A stretch of 64,000 bases of DNA from Erysipelotrichaceae bacterium (GCA_003543215.1 DPJD01000001.1:114141-178140), one strand, 5' to 3'; counted from the stretch's first letter, positions 25,527-34,468 are shown. Notes: generated from the letters alone by a model not told the origin. A program made the numbers and translations.

Positions 25527-26375
25527 ATGATACTTGAAAATGAACGATTTCGTTTAGAAGTAAGCTTAAAAGCCGCTGAAATGCATTCGCTTGTGGATAA
25601 ACGAACCAATAAGGAATGGCTATGGCAAGGGGATCCAAACTTTTGGGCGGGTCGTAATCCGATCTTATTTCCAATTGTAGGTTCGACACACGATAAACTT
25701 TTGCACATCGATGGCAAGGAACACCCCATTGGGAATCATGGTTTTCTAAGACATGCGATGTTCGATTTGATTGAACACGATGAAGAACACATAACACTTG
25801 GATTTACCTCAAATGCGGAAACCTTGGTTCAGTATCCCTATGCCTTCAATTTTGAAGTAGAGTATCGGATCCATACAAAGGGCATTGATATCGTCTATCG
25901 CATTGAGAATCGTGATGAACAGGTTATGCCATTCAATTTTGGACTTCATCCTGCCTTTAGTACCACGCATAATGGTGTCGATGGTTCGATTGATATCGAA
26001 TTTCCGTGTCTTGAAGACAAGCTTCCGGAAGAAATCCTAGAGCAGGGTGAAAGACCTTTATTGAAATTTACCGATGCCTATTTTGAAGTGATGCCGACCC
26101 TTGTTTTGAATCAAGTGAATTCACCCTATGTTCGATTAATAGATGCGGGTGAGAGTATTCTGGTCAGTGTGATGGGCTATCGTTGGCTTGCATTCTGGAA
26201 GAAACCGAATGCACGATTCATTTGCATCGAGCCATGGTATGGGCATGATGATTTCATTCCATTTGAGGGGGATTTTAAGGATCGTGAAGGAACACAGTTC
26301 CTCGATCCTAGACGTAGTTTCACCACCATGTATCAAATACTACCGGAAGGTAAAGAAGGAGCACGCAATGTTTAA
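25527..26375 (+). CDS. Aldose 1-epimerase-like protein (LacX/GalM fold)
   Basis: A 282-aa galactose mutarotase-like protein with NPILFPIVGS and the catalytic-type histidines in GNHGFLRHAMF and FGLHPAFS. It fits the YphB/LacX branch, which acts on sugars or sugar phosphates; the substrate is unknown. Start 4 bases after the lipid-kinase stop with AGGGAGTG ahead. It overlaps nagB by 8 bases, tying it to amino-sugar use. Confidence 0.88.
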   Translation: MILENERFRLEVSLKAAEMHSLVDKRTNKEWLWQGDPNFWAGRNPILFPIVGSTHDKLLHIDGKEHPIGNHGFLRHAMFDLIEHDEEHITLGFTSNAETLVQYPYAFNFEVEYRIHTKGIDIVYRIENRDEQVMPFNFGLHPAFSTTHNGVDGSIDIEFPCLEDKLPEEILEQGERPLLKFTDAYFEVMPTLVLNQVNSPYVRLIDAGESILVSVMGYRWLAFWKKPNARFICIEPWYGHDDFIPFEGDFKDREGTQFLDPRRSFTTMYQILPEGKEGARNV

Positions 26376-27093
26376 AGTCATCGTATGTGAAGATTATGAA
26401 GCAATGAGTCAAAAAGCGTTTGAAGTCATGGAGTCTGTGGTCAAACAAGGTCAGGTGACTTTGGGATTGGCAACAGGTTCAAGTCCTGAAGGTCTCTACC
26501 GTTACATGGTTGAAGCACATAAGAATGGTTTGTCTTACAAGGACGTTCAAAGTTTCAACTTGGATGAGTATGTCGGATTACCACGTGATCATGCGCAAAG
26601 TTACTATACTTTCATGTTTGAACATTTCTTCAAACATGTGGATATCGAATTAAAGAACATTCATCTACCTAAAGGTGAAGGTTCACTTGAAGAGGTTGCG
26701 GACGAATATGAGGCTTTATTGACGAAGCATCCACAGGATCTGCAATTATTAGGGATTGGCTCCAATGGACATATTGGTTTCAATGAACCAGGTACCAGCT
26801 TTGATTCAACAGTCCATGTGATTCGCTTAAAAGAAACCACGCGTAAAGACAATGCTCGTTTCTTTGATTCTTTGGACGAAGTTCCACACTTTGCCATTAC
26901 GATGGGAATCAAAGACATCATGCGTGCTAAGAAGATTTTATTGGTCGCTTATGGTAAAAACAAAGCACAGGCCATCAAAGAAATGTTAGAAGGGGAAGTC
27001 CACGAGGATGTACCATGCACCATCCTGCAAAAGCATCCGGATGTGGTGGTAGTCATCGATAAAGAAGCGGCTTCGTTGTTAAAAAATGATTAA
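26368..27093 (+). CDS. nagB: Glucosamine-6-phosphate deaminase
   Basis: A 241-aa cytosolic enzyme converting GlcN-6-P to fructose 6-phosphate and ammonia, the step after NagA. Motifs are LGLATGSSPEGLY, FNLDEYVGL (catalytic Asp), LGIGSNGHIGFNEPG (catalytic His/Glu region) and the C-terminal LQKHPDVVVVID. The frame is open from 26188, but ATG 26368 follows AAAGAAGGA and gives the normal length. Confidence 0.95.
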   Translation: MFKVIVCEDYEAMSQKAFEVMESVVKQGQVTLGLATGSSPEGLYRYMVEAHKNGLSYKDVQSFNLDEYVGLPRDHAQSYYTFMFEHFFKHVDIELKNIHLPKGEGSLEEVADEYEALLTKHPQDLQLLGIGSNGHIGFNEPGTSFDSTVHVIRLKETTRKDNARFFDSLDEVPHFAITMGIKDIMRAKKILLVAYGKNKAQAIKEMLEGEVHEDVPCTILQKHPDVVVVIDKEAASLLKND

Positions 27094-27967
27094 GTTGATT
27101 GTCAGTGATTTAGATGGAACGCTTTTAAGCAAATTCAAATCGGTTTCCAAAGAGAATCAAGAAGCCATACAAGAAGCACAAAAGCAAGGCATCATCGTCG
27201 CCTTTGCGACAGGTCGTGGTTATGACAGCACACATCAGTTTGCGAAGATGTTTGATTTCGCAAAATACAATGGCTATTTGGTGACCAATAATGGGCAACG
27301 TGTTATTGATGTCAAAAATGATGAGACAACAATCAATGGGTATATCTCCATTGAGGAAGCACAATCCGTTTTGAGTTTCGCACAGAAACACAATTTGCAA
27401 TTAGTTTTGGATTCAGACCAAGGTTTTGCATTTTATACACCAAAGAATTTACGCATCTATCGAGACATTTATCGATTATTGATAACAGTTCTCCCAATTT
27501 TCAGACCAATTTTGAATCGCATCCATGTCTTTACTTTGTTTGGTTTCTTGAAACATCATCAAGTTAAAATCATCAATACCGCTGAAGACATCACCCACCC
27601 TTATGACAAAATGGGCTTAGCCCATACGAAAGCCAGCTTGGATCGTAGTTTTGAAGAACTATTTGAACAATTCGATGGTAAACTCGAAGTCATGCGTGTC
27701 GGCGAGATGTGGATCGATGTCAGTCCAAAAGGCTTGACGAAAGTTGTTGGGATTCGGCAAATCATGGCGAAACATGGAATTCAGGATGACGAAGTCTTGG
27801 TCATGGGGGATTCAGATAACGACATAACGATGTTGGCGGCCTTTCCATATGGTGTTGCGATGGGCAATGCGAATGAAAACGCACGTAAAGCTGCTAAATT
27901 AAGCACAAAAGCAAACTATGAACATGGGGTCGCACATGCGATCCGAACCTACGCATTGAAAAAGTGA
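27086..27967 (+). CDS. Cof-type HAD hydrolase
   Basis: A 293-aa sugar-phosphatase-like HAD protein. Motif I is VSDLDGTLL, motif II lies in AFATGRGY, and motif III/IV are the Lys of SPKGLTK and VMGDSDNDITML. The C2B cap fits Cof proteins. It overlaps nagB by 8 bases and closes the amino-sugar operon. The substrate is not deducible. Confidence 0.9.
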   Translation: MIKLIVSDLDGTLLSKFKSVSKENQEAIQEAQKQGIIVAFATGRGYDSTHQFAKMFDFAKYNGYLVTNNGQRVIDVKNDETTINGYISIEEAQSVLSFAQKHNLQLVLDSDQGFAFYTPKNLRIYRDIYRLLITVLPIFRPILNRIHVFTLFGFLKHHQVKIINTAEDITHPYDKMGLAHTKASLDRSFEELFEQFDGKLEVMRVGEMWIDVSPKGLTKVVGIRQIMAKHGIQDDEVLVMGDSDNDITMLAAFPYGVAMGNANENARKAAKLSTKANYEHGVAHAIRTYALKK

Positions 27968-28028
27968 GCATTTGGGAACCAAATTGATTTGAATCTTGAT
28001 ATACTCAAGAGGATGATAGGAGAAAATT

Positions 28029-28343
28029 ATGAAAACAGTTACTGCATTAGAATTTGATGCCATTACAAAAAAAGGGATTGTCTTAGTTGATTTTTCAGCT
28101 GAATGGTGTGGACCTTGTAAGATGATCGCACCGGTCTTGGAACAGTTGTCAAAAGAATTGGCGGATAAGGTTAAGATCATTACCGTCGATGTGGATGTCG
28201 AACAAGAATTGGCGCAACGCTACAATGTCATGTCGATTCCAACTTTGCTTTTGTTCAAAGATGGTTCGGTTATTGGTCAGGTTGTTGGATTCCAATCCAA
28301 AGCAATGCTTGAGAAGTTCATTCAAAGAGCGTATGTAAATTAG
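28029..28343 (+). CDS. trxA: Thioredoxin
   Basis: A 104-aa thioredoxin with the canonical redox motif AEWCGPCKM at about residues 28-36 and the cis-Pro in MSIPTLLLF. It reduces cytoplasmic disulfides. ATAGGAG precedes the ATG. It is monocistronic, with its own terminator. Confidence 0.96.
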   Translation: MKTVTALEFDAITKKGIVLVDFSAEWCGPCKMIAPVLEQLSKELADKVKIITVDVDVEQELAQRYNVMSIPTLLLFKDGSVIGQVVGFQSKAMLEKFIQRAYVN

Positions 28344-28365
28344 AGGCGAGAGCCTCTTTTTTATT
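28342..28365 (+). terminator. Terminator after trxA
   Basis: AGAGGC, loop GAGA, GCCTCT, followed by T-rich sequence. Confidence 0.9.
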
Positions 28366-28381
28366 TTTTTTAGCATAGGTA

Positions 28382-28409
28382 TTGCATTCTAGTACAATTG
28401 TTTTATAAT
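28382..28409 (+). promoter_or_regulatory. Promoter of the XRE-cupin/pot operon
   Basis: TTGCAT (28382-28387) and TATAAT (28404-28409) lie 16 bases apart. The palindromic sites at 28420-28457 follow directly, in the expected transcribed leader. Confidence 0.65.
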
Positions 28410-28419
28410 GTTCCTTGTG

Positions 28420-28457
28420 TTTAGTATAAAATGCTAAATAGTTTAGTAAAACTAAAC
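28420..28457. promoter_or_regulatory. Two adjacent palindromes, probable operator of the XRE regulator
   Basis: GTTTAGT-AAA-ACTAAAC (28441-28457) is a perfect palindrome. Just before it is a looser one, TTTAG...CTAAA (28421-28439). Both sit between the -10 box and the ribosome site, where repressor binding would block transcription. XRE-cupin regulators of polyamine genes commonly bind such sites; this one is inferred. Confidence 0.55.
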
Positions 28458-28468
28458 AAAGGAGTGCG

Positions 28469-29002
28469 ATGGAAATTGGACACAGAATCAAGCAACTGAG
28501 AACCAAGAACAAGCTGACTCTAGAAGAGTTAGCCAGTCGTTCTGAGTTGTCAAAAGGCTTTCTATCACAAGTTGAACGCGATTTGACGTCACCTTCGATC
28601 GCAACCCTGAGTGATATCGTAGAAGCCTTAGGTGTGACCTTGGCACAGTTCTTCCAAGGTGAAAAAGATGAAAAAATCGTCTTTGTACAAGAAGATTATT
28701 TCGTAGACGAGCGTGAAGATGGGACGGTTCACTGGATCGTACCGAATGCTCAGAAAAATGACATGGAACCCATTTTACTTGACCTTAAACCGGGTCAACG
28801 CTCACAAGTGATTCAACCCCATAATGGTGAAGAATTCGGCTATGTGTTGAGTGGTAAGGCTTGTCTGGTTGTGGATGGGAAGAAACATATCGTTAAGAAG
28901 GGTCAAACCTTCTATATCAAAGGGGCTCATGATCATTATTTGACGAATGAGACCAAATCGGAATTGAAATTACTGTGGGTTTGTACCCCACCCTTGTTCT
29001 AG
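28469..29002 (+). CDS. XRE-family regulator with C-terminal cupin domain
   Basis: A 177-aa regulator. Residues 1-65 form an HTH_3 domain (IGHRIKQLRTKNKLTLEELA, then KGFLSQVERDLTSPSIATL). Residues 100-177 form a cupin sensor (PHNGEEFGYVLSGKACLVVDG). This architecture (PuuR-like) typically senses a small ligand and controls the adjacent transporter; polyamine sensing is inferred from potABCD immediately downstream. ATG follows AAAGGAGTGCG. Confidence 0.92.
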   Translation: MEIGHRIKQLRTKNKLTLEELASRSELSKGFLSQVERDLTSPSIATLSDIVEALGVTLAQFFQGEKDEKIVFVQEDYFVDEREDGTVHWIVPNAQKNDMEPILLDLKPGQRSQVIQPHNGEEFGYVLSGKACLVVDGKKHIVKKGQTFYIKGAHDHYLTNETKSELKLLWVCTPPLF

Positions 29003-29010
29003 GAGGCACC

Positions 29011-30054
29011 ATGCGAAAACTGATTGAATTTAAAAATATCGTAAAAAGCTTTGATGATAGTTTGGTTCTAAAAGGAATCAACTTATCCATCCATGAGAAT
29101 GAATTCGTTACCTTACTTGGGCCCAGTGGTTGTGGTAAAACAACGCTCTTAAGAATATTAGGGGGCTTCATCTCTCAAAACGAAGGTCATGTGTATTTCG
29201 ATGACATCGAAATCAGTAATGTACCTCCCTATAAACGTGAAATCAATACAGTCTTCCAACGCTATGCTTTGTTTCCACATATGAATGTGCATGACAACAT
29301 TGCCTTTGGTTTACACATTAAGAAACAAGACAAACAAACCATTGAGCAGAAAGTAAAGAAGATGTTGAAGTTGGTCAATCTTCAGGGTTATGAAGATCGT
29401 CCGGTCACACTGCTTTCGGGTGGTCAGCAACAGCGTGTTGCGATCGCGCGTGCTTTGGTCAATGAACCGATGGTTCTGCTCTTAGATGAACCTTTGGGTG
29501 CACTCGACTTAAAGTTACGTAAAGAAATGCAAGTTGAATTGAAGAAGATCCAACAAGAAGTTGGCATCACCTTCATTTATGTCACGCATGACCAAGAAGA
29601 AGCCTTGACGATGTCGGATACGATCGTTGTCATGAACAACGGTGAGATCCAACAAATCGGCAGTCCTACAGATATCTACAATGAACCAGAGAATCGCTTC
29701 GTAGCGGATTTCATTGGTGAATCGAACATCTTGGAAGGCGTCATGGTTGAAGACTATAAAGTCAAATTTGATGATCAGACATTTGAATGTGTCGATTATG
29801 GCTTTGAAGATAATCTAGAAGTGGACATCGTCTTACGTCCTGAAGATATCGATATCGTTCCATTGGAAATGGGTCGTATCAAAGGTGTCATTAAATCAAC
29901 CATCTTCAAAGGTGTACATTTCGAAGTCGTCGTTGAGACACCGTATCGTGAATGGATCATCCACACAACGGATAAGGTAGAATTGGATAAAGAAGTAGGG
30001 CTCCATTTCTTCCCTGAAGACATCCATATCATGTATAAGATGGGAAGTTACTAG
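29011..30054 (+). CDS. potA: Spermidine/putrescine ABC transporter ATPase
   Basis: A 347-aa ATPase with Walker A GPSGCGKTTLLR, signature LSGGQQQR, Walker B LLLDEPLGALD and switch VTHDQEEAL, plus a C-terminal TOBE-type domain (VDIVLRPEDIDIV). It energises polyamine uptake. ATG 29011 follows TAGGAGGCACC; the longer frame from 28975 lies inside the regulator gene. Confidence 0.94.
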   Translation: MRKLIEFKNIVKSFDDSLVLKGINLSIHENEFVTLLGPSGCGKTTLLRILGGFISQNEGHVYFDDIEISNVPPYKREINTVFQRYALFPHMNVHDNIAFGLHIKKQDKQTIEQKVKKMLKLVNLQGYEDRPVTLLSGGQQQRVAIARALVNEPMVLLLDEPLGALDLKLRKEMQVELKKIQQEVGITFIYVTHDQEEALTMSDTIVVMNNGEIQQIGSPTDIYNEPENRFVADFIGESNILEGVMVEDYKVKFDDQTFECVDYGFEDNLEVDIVLRPEDIDIVPLEMGRIKGVIKSTIFKGVHFEVVVETPYREWIIHTTDKVELDKEVGLHFFPEDIHIMYKMGSY

Positions 30055-30055
30055 G

Positions 30056-30907
30056 ATGAAGGGTTACGCTAGTTTAGTTAAGCCCTACATCATTTGGATG
30101 AGTTTGTTCATTGTCGTACCGATGTTGTTGATTGTGCTCTATGCCTTCACAACCAGTGGCAATGAATTGATTTCGTTCCGCTTCACCCTAGACAACTTCT
30201 TCCGCTTCTTTGATCCTGTCTTCATCAAGGTGTTGTTGAAATCTTTGGAAGTCGCATTGATCACAACGATCTTATGCATCATCATTGGTTATCCAATCGC
30301 ATACATCATTGCGAATGCATCTGAAAAATCACAAACCTTATTGATTCTCTTAATCACCTTACCGATGTGGATAAATATGTTGGTTCGAACCTATGCTTGG
30401 ATCAGTATCTTATCAGATGGTGGTTTGTTGAATAGCTTATTGGAATTCATTGGTTTACCGCCCATGAAACTGATGTACACTGACTTTGCAGTCATGTTGG
30501 GGATGGTCTACAACTTCCTACCCTTCATGATCATATCCATTTATACGGTTCTTGCGAAGTTGGATAAAGCCTTGATTCATGCCAGTCATGACTTAGGTGC
30601 GAATCCTCTGCAGACATTCTTACGAATCGTCTTACCTTTGTCTTTGCCAGGGGTCATCTCTGGGATCACTTTGGTCTTCTTACCAGCCGTCAGTACCTTC
30701 GTCATTCCTAAATTCTTAGGGGGCGGACAATACATGTTGATTGGTAACTTGATCGAAAATCAATTCATCACGGTAGGTGAATGGAACTTCGGTAGTGCGA
30801 TTTCCTTGATCATGGCCTTTATCATCATGGCATCCATGATGTTGACACGTAAAATGGATCGTGATGCATCAGAGAATACCGGCAATGAGGGAGGTAAGTT
30901 ATGGTAG
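30056..30907 (+). CDS. potB: Polyamine ABC transporter permease PotB
   Basis: A 283-aa, six-helix permease. The EAA coupling loop is ASHDLGANPLQTFLRIVLPL. PotB-type landmarks are LPMWINMLVRTYAWI and PKFLGGGQYMLIGNLI. It starts 1 base after the potA stop and overlaps potC by 7 bases. Confidence 0.93.
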   Translation: MKGYASLVKPYIIWMSLFIVVPMLLIVLYAFTTSGNELISFRFTLDNFFRFFDPVFIKVLLKSLEVALITTILCIIIGYPIAYIIANASEKSQTLLILLITLPMWINMLVRTYAWISILSDGGLLNSLLEFIGLPPMKLMYTDFAVMLGMVYNFLPFMIISIYTVLAKLDKALIHASHDLGANPLQTFLRIVLPLSLPGVISGITLVFLPAVSTFVIPKFLGGGQYMLIGNLIENQFITVGEWNFGSAISLIMAFIIMASMMLTRKMDRDASENTGNEGGKLW

Positions 30908-31704
30908 GCGCAAAATCCCACAAAGTCCTTATTTTCGCTCTAATGGCGGGAATTCTGGCGTTCTTCTATCTTCCCATTATCAGTTTGATGGTCTTCTCCT
31001 TCAATGATTCACGTTCCTTGACCTCTTGGTCAGGCTTCTCGCTTCAATGGTATGAAGCCTTATTCAAGAACCGTGAAATGATGATGGCCATCACAACAAC
31101 CTTAAGCATCGCCTTGATGTCCACCTTTGTAGCAACGATCCTTGGGACCTTGGCTGCGATTGGGGTATCCAAATCAAAGCGTTTGGTTAAAGAAATCGTC
31201 CTCAGTGTAAACAACTTTCCGATTTTGAATCCTGAAATCGTAACGGCGATTGGACTGATGTTGTTGTACTCATCCTTGAATATTCAGAAGGGTTACTTGA
31301 CGATGTTGTTGGCACACATCATCTTCAGTACACCGTATGTCATCTTATCGGTATTGCCGAAACTTAGACGTTTGGATCCGGATATTGCGGAAGCGGCTTT
31401 GGATCTTGGGGCAACACCGCTTGAAGCTTTATGGAAAGTCATTGTGCCAATGATATTACCCGGTATCATATCGGGGGCTTTGATCGCTTTCACCATGTCG
31501 TTTGATGACTTTGTCATCTCGTACTTCGTAAGTGGAAACGGTGTTAAGAATATCTCGATTTTGGTTTATACCATGTCGAAGCGGATCAATCCGACCATCA
31601 ATGCCTTGTCAACCATCTTGGTTGTGATCATTACCGTGGTGTTGTTGATTGTGAATCTCTATCCGATGTTGAATAAGAAAAAAGAACTTAAGGAGGCAGA
31701 ATGA
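30901..31704 (+). CDS. potC: Polyamine ABC transporter permease PotC
   Basis: A 267-aa permease pairing with PotB. It shows YLPIISLMVFSFNDSRSLTSW near the N-terminus and the EAA loop EAALDLGATPLEALWKVIVP. GAGGTAAGTT precedes the ATG. It overlaps potD by 4 bases. Confidence 0.93.
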   Translation: MVGAKSHKVLIFALMAGILAFFYLPIISLMVFSFNDSRSLTSWSGFSLQWYEALFKNREMMMAITTTLSIALMSTFVATILGTLAAIGVSKSKRLVKEIVLSVNNFPILNPEIVTAIGLMLLYSSLNIQKGYLTMLLAHIIFSTPYVILSVLPKLRRLDPDIAEAALDLGATPLEALWKVIVPMILPGIISGALIAFTMSFDDFVISYFVSGNGVKNISILVYTMSKRINPTINALSTILVVIITVVLLIVNLYPMLNKKKELKEAE

Positions 31705-32732
31705 AAAAATTAAGCATGCTAATCCTGGTCTTGATGTTTATCCTGGCCGGATGCAACAGTAACGAAAAAACATTAAAAGTATTCAATTGGGGTGTTTATA
31801 TCGATGAAACCTTAATTGAGGAATTTGAAGAAGAATATGGTGTGCGTGTCGTTTACGATACCTTTGATTCCAATGAATCGATGTACACTAAATTGATGAG
31901 TGGTGAGACCTATGATGTCTTAGTACCATCGGACTACATGGTCCAACGCTTGATCGATGAGAATCTACTCCAAACTTTGGATAAGTCCGTTGTAAATATG
32001 GCCAATGTCATGCCACACGTGATGAATCAAAGTTTTGATCCAAACAACCAATATAGTGCTCCGTATTTCTGGGGCAATGTCGGAATCATCTACGACACGA
32101 CACAAGTCGATGAAGCAGATTTAACCGGTTGGGAAGTGCTCTTGAACACTAAGTACAAGGGGAATGTCTATTTCTATGATTCAGAACGCGATGCGTTCAT
32201 GGTAGCTTTGAAAGCTTTGGGCTATTCCGCGAATTCTAAGGATGATGCGGAGTTGCAAGCGGCTTTTGAATGGTTGACACAATTGAATTCAACGATGGAT
32301 CCGATTTATGTCACAGATGATGTCATCGATAACATGATTGCAGGCAATAAAGCAATGGCAATCGTTTACTCCGGTGATGCGGCTTATATCTTAGATGAGA
32401 ATGAAGACATGGGCTATTTTGTACCAGAAGAGGGTACGAATATTTGGATCGACAGCTTTGTCATCCCAGCCAATGCGGAGAATCCAGAAATGGCAAACGC
32501 TTGGATCGAGTTCATGTTGAGTGAAGATGCTCAAACACGGAATACTTTGGAAGTGGGTTATACCACCGTGCATCAAAGTGTTTGGGAAGCCATGATTGCG
32601 GAGGATGGGGATTATGCTGGTAACACAGCGTATGAAGTCCGTCTTGCGAATTCAAAAGATGAAATCTTCATGTATGATGAAGAGCTGAAGGTTAAAATGG
32701 CAGATCTTTGGTTAAAAGTTAAAGCACAATAA
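31701..32732 (+). CDS. potD: Spermidine/putrescine-binding lipoprotein, copy 1
   Basis: A 343-aa lipoprotein with lipobox ILAGC near residue 18. PotD signatures are LKVFNWGVYIDETLIEEFE, YDVLVPSDYMV and the ligand-binding GTNIWIDSFVIP. It delivers polyamine to PotBC. The neighbouring copy is highly similar over its whole length. Confidence 0.94.
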   Translation: MKKLSMLILVLMFILAGCNSNEKTLKVFNWGVYIDETLIEEFEEEYGVRVVYDTFDSNESMYTKLMSGETYDVLVPSDYMVQRLIDENLLQTLDKSVVNMANVMPHVMNQSFDPNNQYSAPYFWGNVGIIYDTTQVDEADLTGWEVLLNTKYKGNVYFYDSERDAFMVALKALGYSANSKDDAELQAAFEWLTQLNSTMDPIYVTDDVIDNMIAGNKAMAIVYSGDAAYILDENEDMGYFVPEEGTNIWIDSFVIPANAENPEMANAWIEFMLSEDAQTRNTLEVGYTTVHQSVWEAMIAEDGDYAGNTAYEVRLANSKDEIFMYDEELKVKMADLWLKVKAQ

Positions 32733-32741
32733 AGGAAACAA

Positions 32742-33785
32742 ATGAAAAAGATATTGATCAGCACGATCCTTGCACTGCTTGTATTATCAGGCTGTGCTGG
32801 AGAAGAGAAGAAAGTTTTAAAAGTATTCAACTGGGGTGCATACATTGATGAAACGGTCATTACAGAGTTTGAAGACTTGTATGATGTCCGTGTCATTTAT
32901 GACAACTATGACTCTAATGAATTGATGTACACCAAGATTCAAAGTGGTGAGTACTATGACATCTTGGTTCCAACCGATCACATGGTTGAGCGCTTGATTG
33001 CGGAAGATTATTTGCAGCCTTTGGATTTAAGCAAATTAAGTAATTTGGGAAATCTTTACCCAGATTTGTTGAATCGTTCGTTTGACCCAAACAATACCTA
33101 CAGCATTCCTTATTTCTGGGGCAACATCGGGATCATCTATAACAAGAATACCGTTGATGTGGCTGACTTAGAAAATGAAGGCTGGATGGTTCTGAACAAT
33201 CCTAAATACGCAGACAGAATCTATATCTATGACTCTGCTCGTGATGCGTTCATGGTTGCTCAAAAAGCCTTGGGTTACTCTGTGAATTCTACTGATGAAG
33301 CAGAAATCGAAGCAGCTTTTGAACTTCTTAAACAAATCAATGAAACAACACGTCCGATCTACATTGATGAAACCATCATCGACAACATGATCACTGAACA
33401 AAAAGACCTTGCGGTCGACTTCTCAGGCGATGCGGCTTACATCATTTCGCAAAATGAAAATCTGTCATTCTTCGTTCCTGAAGAAGGAACCAACATCTGG
33501 ATGGACTCCATGATCATCCCTAAGAATGCCAAGGAAGTGGATTTGGCACACAAATGGATCGATTTCATGTTGGATAATGAAGTTGCTTTGAAGAATACGA
33601 TTTATGTGGGTTATACTTCGCCTAACATCTCGGCGTTTGAAACCGTAACCGGTCCAGGCGGCGATTATGAAGGGAATATTGCTTACCAACCTCGCATGGA
33701 TAATCCAAATGATGAAGTCTATAAATATGATGATGCTTTGAAAGAAGTCATCACCGATAAGTGGACACGTGTAAAAGCTCAGTAA
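32742..33785 (+). CDS. potD: Spermidine/putrescine-binding lipoprotein, copy 2
   Basis: A 347-aa tandem paralogue of the previous gene, with lipobox VLSGC and the same landmarks (LKVFNWGAYIDETVITEFE, YDILVPTDHMV, GTNIWMDSMIIP). AAAGGAAACAA precedes the ATG, 9 bases after copy 1. Differences around the binding site (for example DSFVIP against DSMIIP) may tune ligand preference. The operon terminator begins inside its last codons. Confidence 0.93.
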   Translation: MKKILISTILALLVLSGCAGEEKKVLKVFNWGAYIDETVITEFEDLYDVRVIYDNYDSNELMYTKIQSGEYYDILVPTDHMVERLIAEDYLQPLDLSKLSNLGNLYPDLLNRSFDPNNTYSIPYFWGNIGIIYNKNTVDVADLENEGWMVLNNPKYADRIYIYDSARDAFMVAQKALGYSVNSTDEAEIEAAFELLKQINETTRPIYIDETIIDNMITEQKDLAVDFSGDAAYIISQNENLSFFVPEEGTNIWMDSMIIPKNAKEVDLAHKWIDFMLDNEVALKNTIYVGYTSPNISAFETVTGPGGDYEGNIAYQPRMDNPNDEVYKYDDALKEVITDKWTRVKAQ

Positions 33786-33797
33786 TGAGCTTTTTTT
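33773..33797 (+). terminator. Terminator of the pot operon
   Basis: AAAAGCTCA, loop GTAA, TGAGCTTTT, then a T-run. The stem includes the last codons and stop of the second potD. Confidence 0.9.
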
Positions 33798-33899
33798 TCA
33801 CCTGTGGTTTGTTTACTGAGCTTTTGTGCTCAAGTAATGAGCTTTTTTTCGCTTGTGGTTTGTTTGCTGAGCTTTTGTGCTCAAGTAATGAGCTTTTTT
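33781..33899 (+). repeat. Tandem repeat of the terminator module, about 2.3 copies
   Basis: Unit 1 (33781-33832, 52 bp) and unit 2 (33833-33883, 51 bp) are nearly identical, and a third begins at 33884 (AGTAATGAGCTTTTTT). Each unit rebuilds a GCTCA...TGAGC hairpin followed by Ts, giving serial terminators between the pot operon and the tRNA cluster. Confidence 0.85.
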
Positions 33900-34027
33900 C
33901 ATGTCGATTGAGCTTGCATAATGGCAAGCATAATCGTAGAATAGAAACGCAAGCAGGGCGTAGCGCTGATGTGAAATTAGGATAAAAAACTTATTCTGCG
34001 AATTCACAAAAAAGCATAAGTTCAGTC

Positions 34028-34055
34028 TTGCAATTTAGTAAGGTTTTGTTATAAT
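34028..34055 (+). promoter_or_regulatory. Promoter of the tRNA cluster
   Basis: TTGCAA (34028-34033) and TATAAT (34050-34055) are spaced by 16 bases, about 20 bases before the first tRNA. Confidence 0.75.
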
Positions 34056-34074
34056 AAAAAGGCACCGTTTCAAC

Positions 34075-34148
34075 GGTTCCTTAGCCAAGTGGTAAGGCAA
34101 TAGACTGCAACTCTGTGACCGTCGGTTCAAATCCGACAGGAACCTCCA
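34075..34148 (+). tRNA. tRNA-Cys (GCA)
   Basis: Acceptor GGTTCCT/AGGAACC, anticodon GCA in GACTGCAACTC, T-arm GTCGG/CCGAC, encoded CCA. Confidence 0.95.
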
Positions 34149-34150
34149 TT

Positions 34151-34237
34151 GGGGATGTGGCGGAATAGGCAGACGCAACGGACTTAAAATCCGTTGATGG
34201 TAACATCGTGTGGGTTCAAGTCCCACCATCCCCACCA
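34151..34237 (+). tRNA. tRNA-Leu (UAA)
   Basis: Acceptor GGGGATG/CATCCCC, anticodon TAA in GGACTTAAAATCC, a long variable arm as expected for Leu, T-arm GTGGG/CCCAC, encoded CCA. It starts 2 bases after tRNA-Cys. Confidence 0.95.
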
Positions 34238-34280
34238 TCGTATACTTGTTAAGGAATTGTTTGGTGTTGCATTGAAAAAT

Positions 34281-34357
34281 GCGCCTATAGCTCAATTGGA
34301 TAGAGCGTTTGACTACGGATCAAAAGGTTGTGGGTTCAACTCCTGCTAGGCGCGCCA
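34281..34357 (+). tRNA. tRNA-Arg (ACG)
   Basis: Acceptor GCGCCTA/TAGGCGC, anticodon ACG in TTGACTACGGATCAA, discriminator G, encoded CCA. A34 is expected to be edited to inosine. Confidence 0.94.
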
Positions 34358-34376
34358 TTTTATTTTTTTTAAACGT

Positions 34377-34453
34377 CGGGATGTAGCACAGCTTGGTAGT
34401 GCACTTGATTTGGGATCAAGGGGTCGCAGGTTCAAATCCTGTCATCCCGACCA
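34377..34453 (+). tRNA. tRNA-Pro (UGG)
   Basis: Acceptor CGGGATG/CATCCCG, anticodon TGG in TTGATTTGGGATCAA, T-arm GCAGG/CCTGT, encoded CCA. Confidence 0.95.
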
Positions 34454-34468
34454 TTTATTATTGTTTAC

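Noticed and set aside
26188..26367. Longer N-terminus for nagB
   Set aside because: It lies within the mutarotase-like gene, and a good ribosome site marks the ATG at 26368.
33781..33899. Possible CRISPR-like array
   Set aside because: Units are contiguous direct repeats without spacers, and each is explained as a duplicated terminator.
33761..33985. 74-aa repetitive frame with ELLCSSNELF repeats
   Set aside because: It is created by the tandem terminator repeat; no start signal and no sense as a protein.
34035..34295. Minus-strand 86-aa frame across tRNA-Cys and tRNA-Leu
   Set aside because: It is the antisense of tRNA genes and gives the typical artefactual GLEPTRCYHQ-type translation.
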